Source: Riemerella columbina DSM 16469
Lineage (GTDB): Bacteria; Bacteroidota; Bacteroidia; Flavobacteriales; Weeksellaceae
NCBI RefSeq assembly: GCF_000374405.1
Contig: NZ_KB894218.1
Location: 63,683-127,682, forward strand
Reading direction: 5' to 3'
DNA: 64,000 nucleotides
The translations under genes were made by a program, and so were the position numbers. Every line of letters begins with the position of its first letter. Positions within the stretch are counted from its first letter, which is position 1. Of this stretch, positions 8,317-17,018 are shown piece by piece. The notes beneath the pieces are model-generated. The model did not search any database. It saw nothing but the letters and a program-made list of their open reading frames with translations, and had not been told where the DNA came from.

Positions 8317-8778
8317 TCAATGCGTTTTTTTGCGTCTACCGTATTCTACAATTAGTTTGTTGTCATTGATTCCGATGATAGTTCCATCAATAATTTTACT
8401 ACCATCTCGGAAGGCTACGGTATCTCCTACTTTTATTTCAATATTAGCATTGGCTGTTGTAGTAATATTCGTGGCTACACTTTGAAGTCCCCACACATCA
8501 TCAATTACTTTTACTTGTTTGCCATCATCTTTTACATAGATTTTCACATTGCGTACAAATTCTCCTTGGTATTTTCTGGTTAAGTTATCTACCGCTTGTT
8601 CCATAGCATCGGAATCTGCTTTGGCAATCGCTTCTACATCTCTGCTAATAAGTGTATATTTTTTACTATCGTCAATATTGCGGTTGCTTACTGCGGTTAG
8701 GTCGCCAATTCTTACCCAAGAGCTACAAGAACTAAGTGTGAGAGTTACAATGGGAACTAATAATAGAGATTTTTTCAT
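8317..8778 (-). CDS. lipoprotein of unknown function (153 aa)
   Basis: The signal peptide ends in a lipobox with Cys18 (LSSC). The mature part has an alpha/beta-looking N-terminal half (residues about 40-90, with a run of Asp and Ala and YQGEFVRNVKIYV). The C-terminal half has a small-barrel pattern (KVGDTVAFRDGSKIIDGTII) ending in basic RRKKTH. I do not recognise the family. It is probably co-transcribed with the downstream lipoprotein gene, and it is divergent from the regulator gene that starts near 8895. Confidence 0.75.
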   Translation of the reverse strand: MKKSLLLVPIVTLTLSSCSSWVRIGDLTAVSNRNIDDSKKYTLISRDVEAIAKADSDAMEQAVDNLTRKYQGEFVRNVKIYVKDDGKQVKVIDDVWGLQSVATNITTTANANIEIKVGDTVAFRDGSKIIDGTIIGINDNKLIVEYGRRKKTH

Positions 8779-8894
8779 CGTAATTTGTTTTTATTGAAAC
8801 CAAAATTAACATAAACTAGATTGAAAGATAAAACTTTTACTAAATTAATTTTACTATAAGTATGGAATTTTATGCTTTTGGTAAAAAATTAGTT

Positions 8895-9266
8895 ATGGAA
8901 ATGGAAAAGATTGTGGATAAAATAGCACAATACCGCAATAAAAAAGGCTACACTTACGAGAATATGGCACACGAGCTAGAACTATCTCCCGCCGCATATA
9001 GAAAAATAGAAACAGGGGAAACCAAATTAACCGTAGAGCGGTTGTTTAGAATTTCAAATATTTTAGAAGCGCCAATTGATGAGCTATTAGACTTGGATAA
9101 AAACCATTTTGTACAAAATAATTATAGTAACGAGAGTGCCTTTTCCCAAAGAATTGAAAATTTTTATCAAGAAAATAAGGAAATTACCGAGCAACTTATC
9201 AAAGCAAAAGATGATTTGATTGCACATCTAGAAAAGGAAATCGCCTTTCTAAAGCAAGGTAAATAA
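8895..9266 (+). CDS. XRE-family transcriptional regulator with C-terminal coiled coil
   Basis: The protein has an N-terminal helix-turn-helix of the XRE/Cro type (residues about 8-60: YRNKKGYTYENMAHELELS through LTVERLFRISNIL). A Lys/Glu-rich helical tail follows, likely a dimerising coiled coil. An earlier in-frame ATG exists at 8862. I prefer 8895 because the added N-terminus is unlike XRE proteins and a promoter-like TGCTTTTG lies at 8873-8880. It is divergent from the lipoprotein gene that ends at 8778, which could be a target; this is a guess. Confidence 0.82.
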   Translation: MEMEKIVDKIAQYRNKKGYTYENMAHELELSPAAYRKIETGETKLTVERLFRISNILEAPIDELLDLDKNHFVQNNYSNESAFSQRIENFYQENKEITEQLIKAKDDLIAHLEKEIAFLKQGK

Positions 9267-9308
9267 GGTTATTACAAGTACAACAGCGGAAGACTGAAAA
9301 AAAATCCT

Positions 9309-9316
9309 TATTTTTG
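9309..9316 (+). promoter_or_regulatory. -7 box (TATTTTTG) for fabG
   Basis: An exact TAnnTTTG box lies 23 bp before the fabG ATG at 9339, downstream of the regulator gene's stop. fabG therefore appears to have its own promoter. Confidence 0.65.
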
Positions 9317-9338
9317 AAACACTAAAAAATAATAGACT

Positions 9339-10082
9339 ATGAAATTATTAGAAGGAAAAGTGGTACTCATTACAGGGGCTACGCGTGGTATTGGAAAAGG
9401 AATTGCAGAGACTTTTGCCGCTCAAGGTGCAGAGGTTGCTTTTACTTATGCAGGTTCCGTAGACAAAGCCAAAGCCTTAGAAACAGAATTGAATAAAACA
9501 ACCAAAGCCAAAGCCTACCAAAGTGATGCTTCGGATTTTGAAGCCTCCCAAAAACTGGTAGAGGAAGTACTGGAAGAATTTGGAAAAATAGATGTCCTTA
9601 TCAATAATGCAGGGATTACCAAAGATAATTTAATGCTTAGGATGTCTAAAGAAGATTGGGACACCATTATTAAAGTCAATTTAGATTCGGTATTCAACTT
9701 AACGAAAGCGGTCATCAAACCTATGATGAAAGCCCGAGGTGGCTCTATCATCAATATGACTTCGGTGGTAGGGATTAAAGGTAATGCAGGACAAGCCAAC
9801 TATGCGGCATCAAAAGCTGGTGTGATTGGATTTACCAAGTCGATTGCTTTAGAGTTGGGTTCTAGAAATATCCGTTGCAATGCTATTGCACCAGGGTTTA
9901 TAGAAACAGAAATGACGGCAGCCTTAGATGAAAAAACCGTACAAGGCTGGAGGGAAGCCATTCCTTTAAAGCGTGGTGGACAGCCAGAAGATGTGGCGAA
10001 CGCATGCGTCTTTTTAGGTTCGGAATTATCAAGTTATGTTACGGGACAAGTCCTTAATGTAGATGGCGGGATGCTCACTTAA
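9339..10082 (+). CDS. fabG: 3-oxoacyl-[acyl-carrier-protein] reductase
   Basis: This 247-residue short-chain dehydrogenase reduces 3-oxoacyl-ACP with NADPH in fatty-acid elongation. It has the nucleotide-binding TGATRGIG (residues 12-19), the NNAG motif (89-92) and the catalytic Ser142, Tyr155 and Lys159. The C-terminal SYVTGQVLNVDGGM is the typical FabG end. Length matches the family. It stands alone between its own promoter and a bidirectional terminator, away from other fab genes. The FabG assignment within the SDR family rests on overall motif likeness. Confidence 0.93.
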   Translation: MKLLEGKVVLITGATRGIGKGIAETFAAQGAEVAFTYAGSVDKAKALETELNKTTKAKAYQSDASDFEASQKLVEEVLEEFGKIDVLINNAGITKDNLMLRMSKEDWDTIIKVNLDSVFNLTKAVIKPMMKARGGSIINMTSVVGIKGNAGQANYAASKAGVIGFTKSIALELGSRNIRCNAIAPGFIETEMTAALDEKTVQGWREAIPLKRGGQPEDVANACVFLGSELSSYVTGQVLNVDGGMLT

Positions 10083-10106
10083 AAAAATAGATTGACACAA
10101 TAGACA

Positions 10107-10145
10107 AAAGGCTGATTTCTTATGGAAACCAGCCTTTGTTTTCTT
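10107..10145. terminator. bidirectional terminator between fabG and surE
   Basis: AAAGGCTG (10107-10114) pairs with CAGCCTTT (10130-10137). A-rich and T-rich flanks on the two sides would serve both converging genes. Confidence 0.72.
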
Positions 10146-10914
10146 AAGCTTGATTATACAAATCCCCCAAGGTCTTAATATGTTCGTGGGCGGTAAGGTC
10201 AAATTTTACGGGGACTATGGTGATGTAGCCATCGGCAAGGGCGTTTTCATCGGCGTCAGGGGAAGTGTCCATATTATTAAAATAGCCTGTTAGCCAATAG
10301 TATTTTTTGCCATGGGGGTTGGTACGCTCATCAAAATTTTCTTCCCATTTGGCATTGGCTTGTTTGCAAACTTTAATCCCTTTTATATCTTGATGTTTAA
10401 GTTTAGGAATATTGACATTCAGTACCATGCCTTTAGGTAAAGGGTTTTCTAATGTGGTTCTCACAATCGTTTGGATATAATCTTTGGCTTGAGAAAAATC
10501 GGCGTCCCAACTAAAATCTAATAATGAAAAGCCGATAGCGTTTAGACCCTCTACACCTGCTTCTACGGCGGCAGACATTGTCCCAGAATAAATCACATTA
10601 ATAGAAGAATTAGCGCCGTGATTAATCCCAGAGACTACAATATCAGGGCGGCGGGTCAATATTTTATCTAAAGCAAATTTTACACAATCTACGGGCGTTC
10701 CACTAAGGGCATAGTCCTTTTGAGGACCGTCCATAGAAATTTCTTCATAGGTCAAAGTAGAATTAATGGTGATGGCATGACCTTTGCCAGATTGTGGCGA
10801 ATTGGGCGCTACAACAACTACATCGCCAAGGTCATTCATAAAAGAAACTAAGTTTCTGATGCCTGGGGCGGTGATGCTATCGTCATTGGTTACGAGTATC
10901 AGTGGGCGTTCCAT
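10144..10914 (-). CDS. surE: 5'/3'-nucleotidase SurE
   Basis: This 256-residue metal-dependent nucleoside monophosphatase has the N-terminal metal-binding LVTNDDS (Asp11, Asp12). It also has the PNSPQSGKGHAIT loop, SGTPVDCVK and VSGINHGAN, all hallmark SurE blocks. I place the start at ATG 10914. The longer frame back to a TTG at 10932 would overlap the -7 box at 10930-10937. In other bacteria SurE contributes to stationary-phase survival. It is transcribed divergently from the Prc-like protease gene. Confidence 0.94.
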   Translation of the reverse strand: MERPLILVTNDDSITAPGIRNLVSFMNDLGDVVVVAPNSPQSGKGHAITINSTLTYEEISMDGPQKDYALSGTPVDCVKFALDKILTRRPDIVVSGINHGANSSINVIYSGTMSAAVEAGVEGLNAIGFSLLDFSWDADFSQAKDYIQTIVRTTLENPLPKGMVLNVNIPKLKHQDIKGIKVCKQANAKWEENFDERTNPHGKKYYWLTGYFNNMDTSPDADENALADGYITIVPVKFDLTAHEHIKTLGDLYNQA

Positions 10915-10929
10915 AAATTTTAATTTGTA

Positions 10930-10937
10930 CAAAAATA
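10930..10937 (-). promoter_or_regulatory. -7 box for surE (minus strand TATTTTTG)
   Basis: The plus strand reads CAAAAATA. The box ends 16 nt before the surE ATG, so the leader is short and the upstream TTG is ruled out as the start. Confidence 0.65.
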
Positions 10938-10998
10938 GTCAAAAAAAATAGAGCGATAAGAAATAAATGTTAAATTTGTCGTTTGTAAAAAATATCAT

Positions 10999-11006
10999 TA
11001 CTTTTG
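10999..11006 (+). promoter_or_regulatory. -7 box (TACTTTTG) for the Prc/CtpA protease gene
   Basis: An exact TAnnTTTG box lies 21 nt before the ATG at 11028. It decides the start, because an in-frame TTG at 11004 lies inside the box. Confidence 0.65.
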
Positions 11007-11027
11007 AAACTAACTAATTATATTCTA

Positions 11028-13151
11028 ATGTTCAAGAAATTAAAACTATCTAAACTGTTACTTTTCATACCGCTTACTATGCTGATTTTTTGTTTTAATT
11101 CGCCAAAGAATGACGACGAAAAAATGCAGACGATTATGATTAGTATAAAAAATACATTATCCTATCTTCATTATAGCCCAAAACCTATCAATGATGCCTA
11201 TTCTAGAGAGGTTTATGCAAAATATATGGAGAAAATAGATCCTATTAAAAGGTATTTTTTGAAGTCGGATATTCAGGAGTTTGAAAAGCATAAAGACCAG
11301 CTCGATAACTATCTAACGCAAGGGGATCTAACATTTTATAAACTGACTATCGACCGCTTGTACGACCGTGTGGCAGATATAGATAAAATTACCCAAGATA
11401 TTTTGAGCAAGCCTATTAACTTAGAAGAAAATGAAGAGTTAATTTTAGAACCTAAACTTAAAGACTACCCTGCCGATAAAAAAGAACTCTATAACGAGTG
11501 GAAAAAGTATATTAAATACAATATTCTACAAGAAATAGAGACTATGAAGAGCCGAGAGGAAAGGCGTAAAGAAATGAAGGATTCTTTAATCGCTAATAAA
11601 TTACCTGATACCATTCAGCTCAAAATTACATCGCCAGAACAAAAGAAAATAGAAGCTACCCAAGAGGTAAAAGATTTAATGAAAAATATGTTCCGCCGTT
11701 TTCAAAAAAGAAAGAAAATGGATTGGTTCACGGTGTATATGAATGCTTATACCGAAGTCTTCGACCCTCATACCAATTATTATTCGCCTAAGAATAAGGA
11801 AGATTTTGACGCCCAATTCAAAGGAAAATTTATTGGGATTGGTGCTGTGATTCAAGAGAAAAAAGGAAGTATCTACCTTGGGGATTTAACGGTGGGAGCT
11901 CCAGCTTGGAAATCTAAGCAGCTTAACCCTGGGGATAAAATTTTAAAAGTAAAACCTTCGCCAAAAGAGGAACCCATTAATGCCAGTGGCATGCTGGTAG
12001 ACGAAATTGTAAGATACATCCGTGGTAAAAAAGGCGTGCCTGTAGTCCTTACCGTAATGAAACGCGATGGTACGATAAAAGATGTCACTTTAATACGAGA
12101 TGAGGTGCAGATAGAAGATACCTTCGCCCGAAGTTTGATGATTAATAATGAAAAAGGCGAAAAAGTAGGTTATATCTATTTGCCAGGGTTTAATGTAGAC
12201 TTTAACGATTCTAAAGGTAGAAATGCGTCGGATGACATTAAAGCAGAAATCATTAAACTTAAAAAAGAAGGGGCACAAAGATTGATTTTAGACATTAGAA
12301 ATAATGGTGGTGGTGCTTTGTCCGAAGTGGTAGATATTATGGGATTGTTTATGAACAATGGTCCTGTGGTACAAGTAAAGGATGGAAATGGCAAAACCGA
12401 AACTTACAGAAATAAAACCAATGCCCCAATTTGGGACGGTCCTTTATTGATTATGCAAAATGAGACTTCGGCATCGGCATCGGAAATTTTAGCGGCAGCG
12501 ATGAAAGCCTATGGTAGAGCCGTAATTTTTGGAGCGCCACAGTCTTATGGAAAAGGTACTGTGCAAGTGATGGTAGACCTCAACAGATTCCTTAATACAA
12601 CGGATGATTTTGGGGCGTTGAAACTGACAGTTCAGAAATTTTATGGGATTGACGGGTCTTCTAATCAATTGAAAGGCGTACCGTCGGATATTGTATTCAA
12701 AGACTTTTTCTCTTATGCAGAAGTTGGTGAGCGCTATCAAGACTATGCGTTGCCATGGGATAAAATTGGAACCACAGACTTTAAGCCCGTACAATTATTT
12801 AACCTTGAAAATCTAATCCAAAGAAGTCGTGAGCGTATGTCCCAAAATAAGGCTTACAAATTACTATTGGAGTCCGCAGAATGGAAAGAAAAACTGGATA
12901 AGGAAGAAAAAATTACATTAAATAAAACCAAGTTTGATGATTTAATGGCGCGTCGTAAAAAGGAAATTGAAACTTTTAAACCTATTGAAAAATACAATAA
13001 TGGCTTGAAGTTTACGCTACATCCAGATGAGCAACAGCGTATAAAATCTGATACGATTTTCGAAAAGAAAAGCAAAATGTGGCTTAAAAATTTAAAGCGT
13101 GACCTCTATCTTCAAGAAAGTGTAAATGTAGTGTCGGATATTAAGTTATAA
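11028..13151 (+). CDS. carboxy-terminal processing protease (Prc/Tsp type, S41)
   Basis: This protein of about 707 residues opens with a hydrophobic signal/anchor and acts in the periplasm. A helical N-terminal domain is followed by a PDZ domain (about residues 260-345) and the S41 catalytic core. The Ser-Lys dyad is Ser483 in SASASE and Lys509 in SYGKG, spaced as in E. coli Tsp. The C-terminal Lys-rich helical region matches the Tsp C-terminal domain. It degrades or trims proteins from their C-termini. It lies 14 nt before the MscS-like gene, so the two are probably one operon. Confidence 0.92.
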   Translation: MFKKLKLSKLLLFIPLTMLIFCFNSPKNDDEKMQTIMISIKNTLSYLHYSPKPINDAYSREVYAKYMEKIDPIKRYFLKSDIQEFEKHKDQLDNYLTQGDLTFYKLTIDRLYDRVADIDKITQDILSKPINLEENEELILEPKLKDYPADKKELYNEWKKYIKYNILQEIETMKSREERRKEMKDSLIANKLPDTIQLKITSPEQKKIEATQEVKDLMKNMFRRFQKRKKMDWFTVYMNAYTEVFDPHTNYYSPKNKEDFDAQFKGKFIGIGAVIQEKKGSIYLGDLTVGAPAWKSKQLNPGDKILKVKPSPKEEPINASGMLVDEIVRYIRGKKGVPVVLTVMKRDGTIKDVTLIRDEVQIEDTFARSLMINNEKGEKVGYIYLPGFNVDFNDSKGRNASDDIKAEIIKLKKEGAQRLILDIRNNGGGALSEVVDIMGLFMNNGPVVQVKDGNGKTETYRNKTNAPIWDGPLLIMQNETSASASEILAAAMKAYGRAVIFGAPQSYGKGTVQVMVDLNRFLNTTDDFGALKLTVQKFYGIDGSSNQLKGVPSDIVFKDFFSYAEVGERYQDYALPWDKIGTTDFKPVQLFNLENLIQRSRERMSQNKAYKLLLESAEWKEKLDKEEKITLNKTKFDDLMARRKKEIETFKPIEKYNNGLKFTLHPDEQQRIKSDTIFEKKSKMWLKNLKRDLYLQESVNVVSDIKL

Positions 13152-13165
13152 AACTAAACTTCTAA

Positions 13166-14041
13166 ATGAAAGAAAATGTAAATAAATTATCTGGAGATGT
13201 GAGGCTACCACTAAAGAATATATTGGAATATGAGATTTTTTCAATTGGGAAATATAGCCTTAATGTTTATGAGATTGTTATTGCTATCATTATTATTGCA
13301 ATTGGGCTATTAGTGGCTAAAACAGCAAAAAAGCTGATCTATAAAACAGAGCGGTTAGATTTAGGAAAAAAGTTTGCTTTTTCTCAAATTCTTCAATATG
13401 TAGTTTTTATCATTACATTTTTTATTGTAATGAAGTCTTTAGGCATTAATATTTCGCCTCTGTTGGTCGGTTCTGGAGCCATCTTAGTTGGGGTGGGTTT
13501 AGGACTTCAGAATTTATTTTTAGACTTTATTTCTGGGGTTATCATTCTGGTAGATAGAACCATAAAAGTAGGTGATATAGTAGAAGTAGGGGGTATTGTG
13601 GGGCGTGTGGAACAAATCCATATGAGAACCACTTCAGTGTTAACACGCGACCAAAAAAGTATGATTTTTCCCAATTCCTTACTAACAAAGGAAAAGCTTA
13701 TCAACTTTTCTCACGATAATAATATTGTTCGTTTTGAAATCAGTGTTGGAGTTCACTATAGTACGGATATCGATTTGGCGACCGACCTTCTGGTGCAAGC
13801 GGCGCTTTCTAACGATTATGTCCAAAAAAATAAACCCTATGCTCCATTTGTAAGGCTCGAAGATTTTGGATCTAGTTCATTAGATTTAAAATTATTCTAT
13901 TTCTCTACTCACCTTTTTAGAGCACCCCAGACAAAAAATGAAATCAGGCGAGAATTACTAAGAAAGTTTAGAGAGCACCATATTAACATTCCATATCCTA
14001 TCCGAACTTTGGAATGGGGACAAGGTCAGGCTATCGAATAA
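13166..14041 (+). CDS. mechanosensitive ion channel, MscS family
   Basis: This 291-residue membrane protein has three transmembrane segments (about residues 30-50, 70-90 and 95-120). The pore helix is Gly/Ala-rich (GSGAILVGVGLGLQNLFLDF), followed by the MscS beta-domain (VKVGDIVEV-like segment and VGRVEQIHMRTT) and an alpha/beta C-terminus. It releases solutes upon hypo-osmotic shock. It follows the Prc-like protease gene closely and ends at a bidirectional terminator shared with lon. Confidence 0.92.
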   Translation: MKENVNKLSGDVRLPLKNILEYEIFSIGKYSLNVYEIVIAIIIIAIGLLVAKTAKKLIYKTERLDLGKKFAFSQILQYVVFIITFFIVMKSLGINISPLLVGSGAILVGVGLGLQNLFLDFISGVIILVDRTIKVGDIVEVGGIVGRVEQIHMRTTSVLTRDQKSMIFPNSLLTKEKLINFSHDNNIVRFEISVGVHYSTDIDLATDLLVQAALSNDYVQKNKPYAPFVRLEDFGSSSLDLKLFYFSTHLFRAPQTKNEIRRELLRKFREHHINIPYPIRTLEWGQGQAIE

Positions 14042-14058
14042 TCATTATTCTAAATCAT

Positions 14059-14098
14059 AAAAAAGACACGATATTCATTTGATACCGTGCCTTTTTTA
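14059..14098. terminator. bidirectional terminator between the mscS-like gene and lon
   Basis: AAAAAAGACACGATAT pairs with ATACCGTGCCTTTTTT around a short loop. A and T runs on the two sides give termination for both strands. Confidence 0.75.
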
Positions 14099-14114
14099 GT
14101 TAAGAAAATATTTT

Positions 14115-16502
14115 TTATAGCAATGCTAAATCAATCACCTCTTTCATTTTTGTAACATAATGGATGTTTAGTTTTTTAAGGTAATCGCCTTGGATATCCA
14201 ATACATCTCTGCGGTTATCTTCACAAAGAATCACTTCTTTGATACCAGCCCTTACCGCAGCCAATAATTTTTCTTTGATTCCACCTACGGGTAATACTTT
14301 TCCTCTTAAGGTAATTTCCCCCGTCATAGCCAAGTGAGGCTTCACTTTTTTATTGGTAAAGCTTGATACCATAGAAGTCAGCATTGTAATCCCTGCGGAA
14401 GGTCCATCTTTCGGAGTAGCCCCTTCAGGAATATGGAGGTGTACATTGTTTTTAGTTATCGCCTCTTCATCTATGCCTAGCTCCTCATGCTTGGCTTTTA
14501 TGTATTCCAAAGCAATGGTAGCGGATTCTTTCATCACATTTCCAAGGTTTCCTGTCATCGTTAATTGTCCTTTACCTTTAGATAAAATACTTTCAATAAA
14601 GAGAATATCGCCCCCAACACTTGTCCATGCTAAGCCCGTTACGATACCTGGAACATCCATCATTTCGGAAAGATTTTTTTTAATCGGCACACCTAAAATC
14701 TCATCAATAGTATCAATGGAAATTTTAGGTTGATATTCTTTTTCCATCGTGATTTGTAGGGCTACCCAGCGGGCAATTTTAGCAATACATTTTTCCAGAT
14801 TTCTTACTCCGCTTTCTCGGGTATGTGCTTCTATGATATGTTTTAGTTCTCTGGTGCTGAGTTTAAGTTGGGAAACTTTTAGACCATTTTCTTTCAATTG
14901 TTTTTTTATAAGATGCTGTTTTGCAATTTCTACTTTTTCCTCTAGCGTATAGCCAGAAAGCTGAATCACTTCCATACGGTCGAGCAAAGGTTTTTGAATG
15001 GTGCTAAGGGTGTTTGCCGTTGCTATAAACATCACTTTGGATAAATCATAACCGATTTCTAAGAAGTTGTCGTAGAACGAATTATTTTGCTCAGGGTCAA
15101 GGACTTCTAACAGAGCCGAGGATGGGTCGCCATGAGCCCCTTGGGCAATTTTATCTATCTCGTCTAAAACAATTACGGGGTTAGATGTACCCGCTTTTTT
15201 TATGGATTGAAGGATACGCCCTGCCATAGAACCAATATAGGTTTTTCGGTGTCCGCGGATTTCGCTTTCGTCGTGCAATCCTCCTAGAGATAGGCGAATG
15301 TATTTTCTACCCAAAGCCTCAGCGATGGATTTACCCAATGAAGTTTTCCCAACCCCTGGTGGGCCTACCAAACATAATATCGGCGATTTCATATCGTTTT
15401 TGAGTTTCAATACCGCCATATGCTCTAAGATTCTCTTTTTAATGTCTTCCATACCAAAGTGGGCTTTATTAAGCACGGTTTCGGCTTTTGGAATATTAAA
15501 TATATCTTTAGAGTAGCGCTCCCAAGGTAAGTCGGTAAAGAAATCCAAATAATTTCTTTGTACATTATAATCTGGAGAATGCGGATTTTGTCGGTTCAGT
15601 CGGTTGATTTCCTTTTGGAAATGCTGTTCCACCTCATCATTCCATTTTATTTTCTTTGCCTTTTCTTGGAGTTCTGCCGCATCGTTTTCAGGACCACCGC
15701 CGAGCTCCTCTTGTATGGTTTTTATTTGTTGGTTAAGGAAATATTCACGCTGGTGCTTATCCATTTCCTTAGAAGTTTTTTGGTGGATATGATTTCTAAG
15801 TTCCAGTTTTCTAAATTCATCGTGCATGATTTCATAGCACTTTTTGGCTCTAGATAGAAAACTTTTGGTTTCCAATAAACTTTGCTTATCGGCTACTGCA
15901 AATCGACCATTAGCACAAATAAAATTCAGCAATTCTTCTTGGGTGTCGATATTATTAATTGCAAACCTTGCAGAATTAGGAATCTGAGGGTCTAGCTCAA
16001 TGATTTTTAGGGCTAAGGTTTTAATATTTTCTATTAATGCTTCGTACTCCTCTTTATTTCTTGCCGAGGTGTCTTTTAATTTTTCAATTTCCGCTAATAG
16101 ATAAGGCTCAGAACTTTCGATATGTTTAAGTTTAAAACGCCCAGTTCCTCTCATAATTGCAGTGATGTTTCCATCGGGCAACTTTACAATTTTCAAGATT
16201 TGGGCCGTAGTTCCAATACGGTATAAATCTTTTTCCGTAGGGTTTTGGGCTTTACTATTTTTCTGAGATATTACCCCTATGGTTTCATTATTTTGCTGGG
16301 CTTCCTGCAATAGTTTTATCGATTGTGCTCTACCCGCAGTAATCGGCATAATAATCAGGGGAAACATCACCATTTCCCTTACGGGTAGGATAGGGAAAAG
16401 TTTTTGATTTTCTTTTTCGGATTTGGGTTGTATTTCTTCAGTTACAAAACTAAAGTTATCATCTAATAAACTTTCAAGCGACATTTCGTCAAAATCCATC
16501 AT
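14115..16502 (-). CDS. lon: ATP-dependent protease Lon
   Basis: This protein of about 795 residues has the N-terminal substrate domain (FPILPVREMVMFPL onward) and a coiled-coil linker. The AAA+ module has Walker A GPPGVGKT and Walker B VIVLDEIDK. The C-terminal protease domain has the catalytic-Ser motif PKDGPSAG and the Lys in GGIKEK. It degrades misfolded and regulatory proteins in the cytoplasm. A longer frame reaches 16547, but two adjacent ATGs at 16502 and 16499 fit the family N-terminus better. It is a single-gene transcript. Confidence 0.95.
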   Translation of the reverse strand: MMDFDEMSLESLLDDNFSFVTEEIQPKSEKENQKLFPILPVREMVMFPLIIMPITAGRAQSIKLLQEAQQNNETIGVISQKNSKAQNPTEKDLYRIGTTAQILKIVKLPDGNITAIMRGTGRFKLKHIESSEPYLLAEIEKLKDTSARNKEEYEALIENIKTLALKIIELDPQIPNSARFAINNIDTQEELLNFICANGRFAVADKQSLLETKSFLSRAKKCYEIMHDEFRKLELRNHIHQKTSKEMDKHQREYFLNQQIKTIQEELGGGPENDAAELQEKAKKIKWNDEVEQHFQKEINRLNRQNPHSPDYNVQRNYLDFFTDLPWERYSKDIFNIPKAETVLNKAHFGMEDIKKRILEHMAVLKLKNDMKSPILCLVGPPGVGKTSLGKSIAEALGRKYIRLSLGGLHDESEIRGHRKTYIGSMAGRILQSIKKAGTSNPVIVLDEIDKIAQGAHGDPSSALLEVLDPEQNNSFYDNFLEIGYDLSKVMFIATANTLSTIQKPLLDRMEVIQLSGYTLEEKVEIAKQHLIKKQLKENGLKVSQLKLSTRELKHIIEAHTRESGVRNLEKCIAKIARWVALQITMEKEYQPKISIDTIDEILGVPIKKNLSEMMDVPGIVTGLAWTSVGGDILFIESILSKGKGQLTMTGNLGNVMKESATIALEYIKAKHEELGIDEEAITKNNVHLHIPEGATPKDGPSAGITMLTSMVSSFTNKKVKPHLAMTGEITLRGKVLPVGGIKEKLLAAVRAGIKEVILCEDNRRDVLDIQGDYLKKLNIHYVTKMKEVIDLALL

Positions 16503-16644
16503 AATAAAATTTCTATAATAATTATCAATAAAGCGACAATATGTCACCTAATCTTTACCGAAAAGGGGAAAAATTGTCTACAACTGCTATGGCAGCTAAG
16601 GCTTTTTAATTGAGTCGTATATGTCCCAACTCTTATGCCAATGT

Positions 16645-16974
16645 TTAGCGTCTTAAACTTTTGGAGCTTCTAAAACTAGCCAATAGAAAATAGGCGACAA
16701 AAACAGTAGAAAATCTAAGGATAGAAGGCACAGCGATTTCGAAGTTGAAACAAGCAAAACCAATCACTAAAAGTAAAAGAATACCCAAAAAAGAAACTCC
16801 TAATTTTTTTGGTAAACTATAATCTGGACGGTCTAAAAAATACGCCATTCCCCAAGCTAAGCCAAAGGCAAACGCATAATAAAGTGCCACTTCCCAAATT
16901 TGAGTGGTCAAAAAATAATTGCCTAAAAAACTTAAAATGCCTACTCCTAGCCCGTACAATACCGTTTTGTTCAT
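16645..16974 (-). CDS. small integral membrane protein (about 109 aa)
   Basis: I do not recognise a named family. The protein has three to four hydrophobic segments (about residues 3-22, 28-46, 58-77 and 82-100), so it is an inner-membrane protein. The start is ATG at 16974: the longer frame to 16998 runs into the TATCTTTG box on the minus strand. It lies 45 bp after the lepA stop in the same direction but has its own promoter. Confidence 0.72.
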   Translation of the reverse strand: MNKTVLYGLGVGILSFLGNYFLTTQIWEVALYYAFAFGLAWGMAYFLDRPDYSLPKKLGVSFLGILLLLVIGFACFNFEIAVPSILRFSTVFVAYFLLASFRSSKSLRR

Positions 16975-16995
16975 AATTCTAATTTTGAAAAGATG

Positions 16996-17003
16996 CAAAG
17001 ATA
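16996..17003 (-). promoter_or_regulatory. -7 box for the small membrane protein gene (minus strand TATCTTTG)
   Basis: The plus strand reads CAAAGATA. The box falls between the lepA stop codon and the ATG at 16974, with a leader of about 17 nt. Confidence 0.62.
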
Positions 17004-17018
17004 AGGCTGATACGATGA

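Noticed and set aside
11004-11027. TTG at 11004 as start of the Prc/CtpA gene
   Set aside because: It lies inside the -7 box TACTTTTG. The ATG at 11028 directly precedes the signal sequence.
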